From assembly GCF_021917145.1 (NCBI RefSeq), contig NC_061077.1, positions 11,749,358-11,813,357 on the forward strand: 64,000 bases of DNA, read 5' to 3'. Numbering within the stretch: the first letter of the stretch is position 1; the number at the start of each line of letters is the position of its first letter. Positions 25,699 through 36,517 of this stretch are shown here, piece by piece. The translations under genes and the position numbers were made by a program. The notes below the pieces were generated by a model. That model saw only the letters and a program-made list of their open reading frames with translations. It had not been told where the DNA came from and did no database searches. Source of the stretch: Hypomesus transpacificus (taxonomy: Eukaryota; Chordata; Actinopteri; Osmeriformes; Osmeridae).

Positions 25699-27331
25699 TC
25701 ACCATGTTTCTCCGAGTTTGCTCAGAAAGGGCATGACCGACTTCTTCAGGTCGTTGCGGGGTAAGAACTTCAGGGCGTCTCTCGTCTTTGTGACAGAGTC
25801 GTTTGCTCCAAGGTGTTTTAGTAAAAGCTGCACCAGCGTCACCTTGTCAGCTTTTTCAAGTGCTCCAGCAGGGACCCTTTTCTTGTCATTATTTCCCATT
25901 TGTAAATGTAACTTGAATTTTTTGATATCGTCTTCAAGGAGTTCATCCAGGATTTGACAAAGACTGGTGGTCCACTCATTCTCATCAATGTCATGGCCCC
26001 CTGGTGTGATAGAAAGATAGACTTGTTTCAAACATTATTCAAACATTTAAAAGTTTATCTATAAGTTTACTTTATGTAGAAAGTGCAAATTGAGAGCGTC
26101 TGCTAAATGACTAAAATGTAATACAAATATAATATGTATAGAAAACAAACTAGGCAGTACGAAGACATGACATACTTGGTTTTTTTATGCACTTATCCTG
26201 AGTAACTGGGCTTTGGGCTACTGTGAAAACAAATGAAAAAAGTTATTAACTTGTATGTAATATTTGTTTTAATTGATATCGTTTTTTACATTTTGATGTT
26301 CACCTGATGAGAATGTTTAAAAATCAAGGATTTTTTGTCTATATACTTACATTCAGAAACTGTGTTCACTTCAATTAACTGCTGTGTTTCATTTGGTGAG
26401 TCAGTTCCTTGTGTCGGCATTTGCACTGTTGGACATTGGTTTCTTTTTTTTTCCCCATGTATTTTTTTGATCAATGTTTTCCCCTGTTTTTCCCCTGTAA
26501 CCTCTGTTTCCTCTGTATTGTCTTCCTCATCTGCAGGTGTTTTTATCTGTACTTTAGGGAGCGTTTCCTTCAGATACCTTTGATTGTGGTTTTTTGTCTT
26601 CATGCTTTTTACAGCATCTGTTACCATTTTGCCCTGATCGTAATCAGAGGACTCCTCTCCACTCTTGAGAACAACATACCTCCCTCCACATTTCTGAATC
26701 AGCTCATTAAAAGAATCGACATATTCCTTAATTGTACCGCCTGTCTTATCCACTGCCTCCTCATTAGTGAACACCACCACGGTATGATTCCAGACTCTGG
26801 CCGTCAGCAAACTTTCCAGAATTTTCTGCTCACTTCCGTCAAATGGCTTCGACTTCAAGTCTACGACCAGAAGAAAAGCATCCGTTCCATTTTGAAACAA
26901 CGATCCTTTAATCTGATCTTTTGTCTTCTTTTCAATATTTTCAAGGCTGTACCATCCAGGTGTACGGACAATAGTAATCAGACAGTCATTTACATTACGC
27001 AATTTTCTAACACTAGTTCTATGATTGGATTGCCGAGAAGGAAAAGTCTTTCTTCCAAGGATTATGTTTCCAACAGTAGTCTTTCCTGCAGAATGACTTC
27101 CTATGAGCACAATATTCAATTCTGTAGGATCGTTGCTGGCTTTACACGGGAACACAGACAATAAACAACATAAGTGATAGTACAGTAACACAACATTTGC
27201 ATATATTTAGTTTTGTGATGTGCATATCTTATGTATTACATTTTCTGTAGAGTAAAACAGCAGTTTAGTAAATTCTAATACAAGGTAATAAGCAACTTAC
27301 ATGAACGTAGTTTACATACACAGCTCCCCAT
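25699..27331 (-). CDS. GIMAP (AIG1)-pyrin fusion gene A, 388 residues, 4 exons
   Basis: Predicted membrane-tethered innate-immune protein. Exons on the minus strand: 27301-27331, 26351-27139, 26176-26220, 25699-26000; phases close. Exon 1 encodes MGSCVCKLRS, an N-myristoylation plus palmitoylation-like start. Exon 2 is an AIG1 domain with P-loop GSHSAGKT (about residues 24-31), RTPGW at the switch II position where Asp is expected (R69), FTNEEA at the G4 position, and the typical QKCGGRYVVL. A charged linker follows. Exon 4 is a pyrin-type domain: LDELLEDDIKKFKLHLQ, GALEKADKVTLVQLLLKHLG, LKFLPRNDLKKSVMPFL. A 45-bp exon joins the two. GIMAPs are GTPases of lymphocyte survival and innate defence; pyrin domains recruit ASC-type adaptors. 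The fusion's function is inferred. Remnant SINE tail in intron 3. Confidence 0.8.
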
Positions 27332-29186
27332 TTTCTGTATTTTCAAGTTTGTGTCCCGATATTATGAAAATCAATGTCTTCACCTTTTCGAAAATAGTAT
27401 GAATAATAAAGCAAATCTTGTTTAAGTAATTGTAGCAATAGACAGGGCAGCTAGGCAGCGAGGGATGTGTGCGCCTGTTTCTGCAGAAAGTACACGTGTT
27501 TTGACACGTCGTATCATATTTCAAATCATACATGGTGGTTCTGTGCCAGTGCGAGCTGCCATTGGCAGTTAGTTACTAAACCAGGAAGAGGAGCTGAACT
27601 TCCAGTTCTTCAAAAGTCATGTTTCATTCACAACTTGAATACGATACGATACAAAGAACTTTATTGTCCCGCTCAGGGAAATTTGTCTTGGTCTCTGTGG
27701 TGCGTCATCATAAATGCCTTGACAGTTACAGTAACAACAAACAATACATCCTCAGCCAAACATTATCAACAGTTACATAACAGTATTACACATCCCAATA
27801 GAATGTTGGTTTGAAGTCAATTGTAAACACAGACGTTTTTCTTTTTTTTCACAAATAGATAGTATCTCTTTCTAATTTCCAGTTCTTGGGAACTCCAGCT
27901 CATTTCCAGGCTATGGAATGTGGATTAGGCCTACGCTAGACAAGTTGAGACATTTCAAGACTTTCAGGCCAGCAGTTTAAGAGACAAAAAGACACGTAAC
28001 CCAATAAAACACATTACTTGGTTAGTTCCAAATGACTGAAACCGAAAAAATAACTTGGGAGAAGTAACATCACATGTTGCAGCATGGGTCTTGTTAAGGA
28101 ATGTGTAGCTGTGTAGTGGATAATAATACGAAGGCCCTTCGTTGAGAAAGTGGTCGTGACAGAGATCAGAGAGAGTTCTTCCCATACCAAGTTCTGCCTC
28201 CCTGTCCTTGGGGGAGTGTCTTTGATGGGTCATTGGTCAGAAGACCACAGGGTGGGGATGTGATAGTCCAATTAAATGTCAAAGGTGTTGGGGTGGCACA
28301 AGGTGGGCAGTCCAAGGATCTGGTGTTGTTCAGAGAGGGAGGGGAGCGAAGAAGACCCACAGGTCTAAGGCAATCCAAGGGAGGGGGGGGGCTCCAGAGA
28401 AGGGAGTAGATCGCCCCAAGGTCCTGATGGCGTGCAGGGAGATGGGAGCTGCGCCTCCAAGGAAAGGGGGGGGGGGGGGTCGTGTCTCCAGGAGAAGGGG
28501 TGAGGCAGACTAGGCCAGGGTCGATGATGTATGGGGAAAGGTGGGGTAGGGTCTCCAAGGGGAATGCGGGTGGGGCAGTGTCGATGATGCATGGGGGAAG
28601 GTGGGGTAGGGTCTCCAAGGGGAAGGGGGCCTCAGGACAGAATATATCCAAAGGTGGTCAGACCTGCTGGTCTAAGCCGTCCTTAAACAGAGAAGAGTTA
28701 CTGTCCCAACATTACCTTATCTCCCAAGTTGACACTTTGACTCCCAGAGGCTGAGAGACCCTGTTGTGCTCACTGCCGTCCCTGAGCATCACAAACTCGC
28801 CTCCCAAAACAGTTTGCCTGACATCGGCATTCTTGCCCACACACTGAAGTTACAATTTAGCATGATCTTACTTTGGGATGTGAGAAGTTGTGTGTCTCTC
28901 CTGTATTACTGTGCTGGCTAACTCCCATGTTTACCTGTATTTGACATGTTTACCTGTATTTCTTGTATCTCCTTATATATCAGACGAGGGATTACATTTT
29001 AGACATTTGGTTTCAATGAGAGAAGAATGGAATGTTGGACACAGGTCACATGGATGGAATGTACAACATATTTGATTCTGAAATGACATGGTCTGCTGAA
29101 GTGAAGCTTAAGCCTAGTTTATACTTATGTCGCCGTCACTTTTGAAATGGTCGCCGACGGAAAAAAAAGTGTCACTCAGGCTGGTC
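27332..29186. other. Intergenic, duplication-unit A right edge to unit B left edge
   Basis: Unit A stops matching unit B near 27423. A retroelement-tail-like stretch (ACAAAGAACTTTATTGTCCC) lies at about 27648-27690. At 28490-28640 two GC-rich units of about 69 bp are repeated in tandem (shared GGTGGGGTAGGGTCTCCAAG). No gene seen; open frames there are low-complexity. Confidence 0.55.
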
Positions 29187-29800
29187 CAGGGTGGACTGGA
29201 CCAGGACGTGGACCTCTTCGAATACCTCCTTTTGGCTGGAGGAGGGTCCAAACACCCGATCCAAGCTAAATTTGTACTCTTTTGTTTTGTCTGGACGGCC
29301 TGTGTTGGACTGAGGGAGGATAGCAGGTGGGATAGGGAGCAGAATGACATTATCTTCCATGACCATCATTCATGAAAAATGGTCATGGAAAAAAATTACA
29401 ATTATAAATAGTTTCCATCTCTAAAATAAGTGAGCAGGTGTCAGAAAAGCACTGGTTCTCATCTGCTGATGTTTGCTCAAAGTAATGGACCTGTTGTCAT
29501 TGACCGGGAGGTTAATGAGGTCCATTTGACCTCCAGTAGTTGGTGGGCACACTCAGCAGAATACCCGGATGTTCCCCTGCACAGACTCCTCTTTATTTGC
29601 TACTATATTTTGCAGTTTCTTAATTTCTGCATTTTTTATTATAGTCATGTCACCATATTCTCTCTGCCATAACTCATCTGAATGCATCTTTTTTTTATTC
29701 ATATTTTTCTCTATGAAATTATTCATATCAATGCTAAGGATTGTAACTTTTTTCCAGACCATTTTTCATGTCCAGTAACTCTTTCAACTGCATGTAACAT
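29187..29800 (-). pseudogene. KIFC1-like kinesin fragment (copy B), truncated
   Basis: Near-identical to part of copy A. It keeps the first part of the motor exon ([20 protein letters not shown]) up to about 29187, where similarity to copy A ends abruptly, and the stalk-motor junction (LQNIVANKEESVQGNIRVFC followed by a stop). The nucleotide-binding part is missing. This marks the left breakpoint of duplication unit B. Confidence 0.75.
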
Positions 29801-30162
29801 GCACACGTCAAGACTTGTGTTGTCATTTTCAGCTATGTTCACTTCTAAAGTCACAATGTTTTGACTCCTGCTCCGACATGTGTATAGAGGATGAAACCGG
29901 TTTAATAATAATAATAATAATTTAAAAAATAGGTACCCCTGCAGCTTTGCCCCTAATTAAATTAGGTCCATCATTGGATGACAGAAGACAAGTTAAAAAA
30001 AAAAAAATGTTCTAGACTGCCCTCTAGTGTTAAAAACCCTGCATGTCTCTTGTGCTATGTCTGGAGACATCCTGCCCATCAAATTGGAACACTGACACTA
30101 GTCAGACAGTGGAAACATGATAAGCTTATAGGTCCATGTATACTAGAAAAAAAGTGATGTGA

Positions 30163-30696
30163 TGTCAGAAATATTAATCTTTATCAAGTACTACACAGTC
30201 AGTCGGTGAAGAAGTTAAAAAAGCTTTATTGCTGGCCCCCGACCCACACTGAGTCAAAGACCAAACGCCATGGTGGTCACAAAGTTGTCTGCTAGCATGT
30301 TGTGCTAGCTAACCATTTAAACAAAACCGCTCTCCACAATCATTGGGTCATACACAGGCATGCAACGGTCACATGGCTCTCCTTTCATTGGCTCCCTTGC
30401 AAAGACTTTGCGCTCAAGTGTGCATTCCTTGCAGTGGACATTTACAACATCAACCCTACTCCCACTAGGTGACCAGCTAATGGTCACCAGACCTCAGTCT
30501 CCCTTCTAGCTCTGTCAAACTGTATCTCCTACTAACCCCCAACTCTTCTTAGTCTTCAGCCCCAAGATAAGGGTCTTGTATGTTTACCTAAGTCTGAATC
30601 TTGCCAACAGTTCATTTGGGGGTGGCCTCTCTAAACACAAGGCTAAACACAGTATCATTTAATACACAATAAAAGGTTACATCTTCAACTTTTCTG
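30163..30696. mobile_element. MITE-like nonautonomous DNA transposon (copy B)
   Basis: Same element as at 24919-25455, in the same place relative to the flanking gene; left flank TGTGA intact, right end slightly eroded (TCTGACGTGA). It was inserted once before units A and B separated. Confidence 0.65.
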
Positions 30697-30940
30697 ACGT
30701 GAAAAAAAGTATCAATTGTGTTCATGGCCACTGTGCAAGCAGTAACAAGAAGTAGAATGAACACATGAAAAAACAGCAACACAAAAAAAGTTTGTAATGA
30801 TTGCTCAATAACATTCTTTAAATGTAATCGTTTGTCATAAAATACCATATTGAATCTAAGTTGGTATTTATGAAGATAATGCAGTCCATCATACAGTCCT
30901 GAGAATGGTTCATTAGAATGACTTTCATTACTTCAGTCCA

Positions 30941-32748
30941 TCACCATGTTTCTCCGAGTTTGCTCAGAAAGGGCATGATCGACTTCTTCAGGTCGTTGCG
31001 GGGTAAGAACTTCAGGGCGTCTCTCGTCTTTGTGACAGAGTCGTTTGCTCCAAAGTATTTTAGTAATAGCTGCACCAGCGTCACCTTGTCAGCTTTTTCA
31101 AGTGCTCCAGCTGGAACCCTTTTCTTGTCCTTATGTCCAGTTTGTAAATGTAACTTGAATTTTTTGATATCGTCTTCAAGGAGTTCATCTAGGATTTGAC
31201 AAAGACTAGTGGTCCACTCATTCTCATCAATGTCATGGCCCCCTGGTGTGATAGAAAGATAGACTTGTTTCAAACATTATTCAAACATTTAAAAGTTTAT
31301 CAGTATAAAGTGCAAATTGACCACACATTTTCTAGTTTAAACATTATTATTATTATTGTTAGATCATAATAATAATGATTATGGGGTTCAGATGGCTGAG
31401 CGATTAGGGAATCGGACTACCAATCAGAAGGTTGCCGGTTCGATTCCTGGCCGTGCAAATGATGTGTCCCTGGGCAAAGCACTTCACCCTATTTGCCTCG
31501 GGGGGAATGTCCCTGTACTAACTGTAAGTCGTTCTGGATAAGAGTGTCTGCTAAATGACTAAAAATGTAATACAAATATAATATGTATAGAAAACAAACT
31601 AGGCAGTACGAAGACATGACATACTTGGTTTTTTCATGCACTTATCCTGGGTAACTGGGCTTTGGGTTACTGTGAAAAAATGAAAAAAGTTAATAACTTG
31701 TATGTAATATTTGTTTTAATTGATATAGTTTTTAACATTTTGATGTTCACCTGATGAGAATGTTTAAAAATCAAGGATTCTTTGTCTATATACCTACATT
31801 CAGAAACTGAGTTCATTTCAATGAACTGCTGTGTTCCATTTGGTGTGTCAGTTCCTTTTGTTTGTTTTTTCCCAGGTATTTTTCTCTTCAACGTTTCCCC
31901 CTGTTTGTCCCTTGTAACCTCTGTTTCCTCTGTATTGTCTTCCTCATCTGCAGGTGTTTTTATCTGTACTTTGGGGAGAGTTTCCTTCAGATACCTTTGA
32001 TTGTGGTTTTTTTTCTTCATGCTCTTTACAACATCTGTTACCATTTTGCCCTGATCGTAATCAGAGGACTCATCTCCACTCTTGAGAACAACATACCTCC
32101 CTCCACATTTCTGAATCAGCTCATTAAAATAATCTACATATTCCTTAATTGTACGGCCTGTCTTATCCACAGCCTCCTCATTAGTGAACACCACCACGGT
32201 ATGATTCCAGACTCTGGCCGTCAGCAAACTTTCCAGCATTTTCTGCTCACTTCCGTCAAATGGCTTTGACTTCAAGTCTACGACCAGAAGAAAAGCATCC
32301 GTTCCATTTTCAAACAACGATTCTTTAATCTGATCTTTTGTCTTCTTTTCAATATTTTCAAGGCTGTACCATCCAGGTGTACGGACAATAGTAATCAGAC
32401 AGTTATTTACATGACGCACTTTTTTAACACAAGTTCTATGATTGGATTGCCGAGAAGGAAAAGTCTTTCTTCCAAGGATTATGTTTCCAACAGTATTCTT
32501 TCCTGCAGAATGACTTCCTATGAGCACAATATTCAATTCTGTAGGATCGTTGCTGGCTTTACACGGGAACACAGACAATAAACAACATAAGTGATAGTAC
32601 AGTAACACAACATTTGCATATATTTGGTTTCATGATGTACATATCTTATGTATTATATTTCCTGTAGAGTAAAACAGCAGTTTAGTAAATTCTAATACAA
32701 GGTAATAAGCAACTTACATGAACTTTGTTTACATGCACAGCTCCCCAT
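30941..32748 (-). CDS. GIMAP (AIG1)-pyrin fusion gene B, 378 residues, 4 exons
   Basis: Sister copy of gene A. Exons on the minus strand: 32718-32748, 31798-32556, 31625-31669, 30941-31242; phases close. Exon 1 encodes MGSCACKQSS (acylation-like start). The AIG1 domain has GSHSAGKN, so the P-loop Ser/Thr is Asn, and RTPGW at switch II. The linker is shorter than in A by about ten codons. The pyrin-type domain is nearly identical to that of A (LDELLEDDIKKFKLHLQTG, GALEKADKVTLVQLLLKYFG, LKFLPRNDLKKSIMPFL). A whole SINE lies in intron 3. No internal stop was found, so it looks expressible. Same orientation as A and about 5.2-5.4 kb apart. Confidence 0.8.
31382..31572 (+). mobile_element. tRNA-derived SINE in GIMAP-PYD B intron 3
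   Basis: tRNA-like head with A box TGGCTGAGCG and B box GGTTCGATTCC (Leu/Ser-tRNA-like), a body with GGGGGGAATGTCCCTGTACT, and the 3' tail GATAAGAGTGTCTGCTAAAT then GACTAAAAATGTAA. Not a functional tRNA gene. The corresponding intron of gene C is empty and that of gene A keeps only the last 30 or so bases. Confidence 0.85.
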
Positions 32749-33599
32749 TTTCTGTGCAAGTTTGTGTCTCGATATTATGAAAATCAATGTCTTCACCTTT
32801 TCGAAAATAGTATGAATAATAAAGCAAATCTTGTTAAAAGAAAAATGTTTACCACATTATTAAAAGTAACTGACATCTCTATTAATGTTGACAGGAATGC
32901 TTTTGCAGATCTGCACCTACTCAAATGATCAAAGTTAACTGCACCTCTCAGATCTAGATGACTCTCAGTTATACCAGCAAGAGGTTAGAGTTTTGAGCCT
33001 AATCATCTCATCAAGCTCACCACATGCCCACAGTTTGAGCACACTTCCTGTCGATGCCTCTATGAAGCAATTAAATGTTCTGCAACTCCTTTCTCCTCTT
33101 TCCACACCCCACTATACTGGCAGTTTTACATGCACTGTAATCATAATACAATATGCAATGCAATTATACTAGATCTGGTGAAGTTCTTATGGGACTCAAC
33201 TATTATACTAAATCCAGTTCAAGTCCTTAAACAACCTTTACGAAGGCATCCCTTCCATCTGACCTGACCTCCATTGCTTTTATAGGGTGTTCTGGATTAG
33301 AGCGTCTGCTAAATGACTAAATGTGTTGGTCATCCGATGTTATGCAACCTCTAGTTTTCCATTGTACAGATGCATCTGTTGTACAGGGAAAGTTGTGACA
33401 TCACCCACCATTACTAGTTTCCTGAGGGTAAGACCAGCGGAGGAAGTACCTGTGATGCTTTTGAAACGTAACAAGGCAACACACTGACTGACACAATCTC
33501 ACTAATGTAGATCTCTTTATCGTGGAAGATGAAACAACTTTGACATTAATCTGTTCTATTACTGTATTTATCACTTAGACAGTAGACAACTGGGTTAGA

Positions 33600-33765
33600 C
33601 CGGGAGACAGAGAGATAAGAGCAACAATCAAAGAGCGAGAGGGAGACAGATAAACAGAGACAGAGAGATAAGAGTGACAATCAAAGAGAGAGAGAGAGAG
33701 ACAGATAGACAGAGACAGAGAGACAGAGAGATAAGAGTGACAATCAAAGAGAGAGAGAGAATCAG
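33600..33765 (+). repeat. GA-rich tract at right end of unit B
   Basis: Imperfect GAGA/CAGAGACAGAGAGATAAGAG units. The same flank plus GA tract recurs at about 39040-39123, at the corresponding end of unit C. Confidence 0.8.
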
Positions 33766-35762
33766 CATAGAAATACGACACAATATTTTATGTTTCAACT
33801 TTTTAATATTTCTCAATCAACTTTAACGTTGTGTCAGGATGTGATTCTATCTGCAGCTAGAAGAGAATTAAAATTCATATGAACTAATGAAAGTTCTGCT
33901 TTCCAAGAACCTCAAAGGAAGCTGTACTTCTCAGTACACCCTCTCTTTCTCAGCCTTAAGAACAGTTTCAAACCACAACCACTGACCAAGTGCCATTGAA
34001 GAATTCGAGTGGCGCTGTGTAGATCTGAATAGTGAAGGGATATGGTTTTAATACAATTTATTTAGACTATACAATTACATATGATTAAACAAAGCTTTGC
34101 TGATCAGTCTCAACGAAGGAGGTGCCATCCACACAGATTGTTCGTAAGAGTGATAGAGAACTATCACACATGCAATGCCTTATATAAACTTTAGATCAAA
34201 TGGCATTCTATAAGGTCAATCAATTAATGTAGCAAACTCTGTGATTGGCTAACTCAACTTAGTAACAGCTTGAAACAATACATCTCCAGTGTGTCCCAAA
34301 GTTCTTTGATGTCACAGCTCTCTCCAGAGCAGTAGATAATAAAGCCACAGGGGTTGACCAGTCAAATGGTCAACTGTCCTTTATGTGACCATCTTCAAAC
34401 AATACTTTTAATTAACACAAACAATGAAACAGGACACAGTCCTTCTAGCCAAAGTTCAGAGCAACTGTCTCATTGACCCCTTACAGTGACCAGAGGACAG
34501 AAGACCATATAAGATGCTTCACCCATCCCCAAGCTGCCCACAAAGCCATCAGCACCTCACATTCCTTTGAACTCAACTTATATTATATTCCTGTCTCTTA
34601 CCAATGAACATAGAAGATCATAGATTTCATACACATACATTTATGCATATGACCAACATTTCTACCACACCAAGCTGTTTTTAGGGCCCTGCTGGTTACA
34701 TGTGTGATCCTCTTCGTTTGTGTCAGTAGGTTTGTCTCTGTAACAGTCCTCTTTAAGAATCCTAACCCCTTTTATCCCCAGTTAATGCACGTTTTAAAAT
34801 GTATATTGGGTATTGAGTAGTTTTTCTGAAATAAATGAAAGACCAGTTTTCAAACGTTAGTTAACAAAGTCTGTTCATCTGTACAGTATAACTACTGGTT
34901 TTCATAGAAAATGGCTTCATACAAAGTTGTGAATACTGTTTTTTATTTAAAAGTAAACAATCCGAAATTAGAAATGATAAATGTTTGATTTAAAAAAAAA
35001 TTATGTGGAGGAAAATAAACTATATACACACACTTAGGGTGTGTCTTAATCTTGTCAGGTTTATAGTGCAGACACTGAAAAATGTAAGCCAAAGCTCTAG
35101 TTTTCAATGAAAGAAAATACAGTAAAACGTGAATAATAGCAAAATTGAAAAATACTATATTAATACAATGATGGTTTATTTGATGTAGACTGTATAACTA
35201 TGGCATCATTGATTGTAGACTATATCAGCATAGCTATGGGATAAATGATAAAAGTCTATATTACATGTCGTCTAAATCTACTGCATCGGTAACGTGGAGC
35301 GGAAAGCTTCTTGACTTGTGTATGGGCTGAGTCTACACTAAAACCCCAGAGGGACTAAGCACCTAATTGATGCGCTTGTTAGATGTAAAATAACGTTCCA
35401 ACCTTGCATTCTTGGTTAGGCAAACTTTATTTCTCACGGTAAAATCCAATTCATAAACATGTCCTTACATCCAAACTTGCATCTAATTTACATGTAACAT
35501 ACCTTTTGTTATACAAATGAAGCGGTCAAAAAGCTATATGCGCTCTCCCTCCGTCAAGCAACACCTGACGCCTGCGTGAATGTTCACACCTTTATTGTGT
35601 GAGCCCAATTAAGGTGGAGCGCCATCTAGAGTCCCAAACAAGATTAAAACATGAACCGAAATGGCTCCTACACAGATTATTTACTATATATAATATTACC
35701 CGTGGTCAGTTATTTAAAGTGATTTCATGTTTCCTAAGTCATTAGAATGAAGAGTCCCTCAC
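33766..35762. other. Intergenic, no gene seen
   Basis: AT-rich sequence between unit B and the orphan RRM exon. No convincing coding block, repeat family or RNA gene was recognised. Confidence 0.5.
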
Positions 35763-35955
35763 CCTTTTTTCTCCAGGAAGGCAATCCTGTAGGTCTTCTC
35801 TCCCACCTCCTCCACCTCTCCACATTCCCCTCCTACATTTCTCCTGATATTAAAGTATCTCTTGATCCGCTCCTTGTCTGTGTTAGTCAGATGTTTCACC
35901 TCAAAAAACACAGCAAGCTGGAACCTGTAATGTTTTGCAGACAACGCTCTGCCTT
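35763..35955 (-). pseudogene. PARP14-like first (RRM-like) exon, orphan copy
   Basis: Encodes AVFFEVKHLTNTDKERIKRY and GGECGEVEEVGEKTYRIAFL with the conserved donor. The start codon of the intact copies is changed here (ATG to AAG at 35953-35955) and no second exon follows to the left, so it is a relic. Its flank runs continuously into the 3' flank of GIMAP-PYD gene C, as in the unit at 43.5-44.6 kb. Confidence 0.75.
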
Positions 35956-36517
35956 TTCGAATAAGTCTGGTCGTCTGAAACAAGTTTAGGCAATGTTCAC
36001 GTTTTGACTTTCATTTTCACACTTCAGAACAGGAAAGCAGGTGGAGCATCGTCAACACTTTTTTTTCACATGCGTGTGATGATGCAAGTAAAAAAAAGCT
36101 ATATTATAGACTGTCCTCTACTGTTTAAAACCCTGCATGTCTCTTGTGCTGTGCCTGGAGATATCCTGCCCATCATATCAGAACACAGACACTATTCAGA
36201 CAGTGGAAACATAATAAGCTTAAAGGTCCATGTATACTAGAAAAAAAGTAATGTGATAAAAGGTATCAGTTGTTTACATGGTCACTGTGCAAGCAGTAAC
36301 ACAGAAGTAGAATGAACACATGCAAATAATGAAAACAACTTTCTAAAACAGAAACACAAAAAAAACGTTTGTAATGATTGCTCAACAACATTCTTCAAAT
36401 GTAATAATTTGTCATAAAATACGGGATTGAATCTCAGTTGATATTTATGAAGATCACGCAGTCCATCATGCAGTCCTGACAACAGTTCATGAGAATGACT
36501 GTCATTACTTCAGTCCA

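Noticed and set aside
26409-27164. 251-codon plus-strand open frame
   Set aside because: Antisense shadow of the AIG1 exon of GIMAP-PYD A; the minus-strand gene explains it.
28166-28651. 161-codon Pro-rich minus-strand open frame
   Set aside because: Low-complexity translation of a GC-rich tandem repeat without homologues or splice signals that I could see.
31382-31460. Possible tRNA-Leu/Ser gene from its A and B boxes
   Set aside because: It is the head of a SINE: it lacks a foldable full tRNA, continues into the SINE body and tail, and recurs at several sites.
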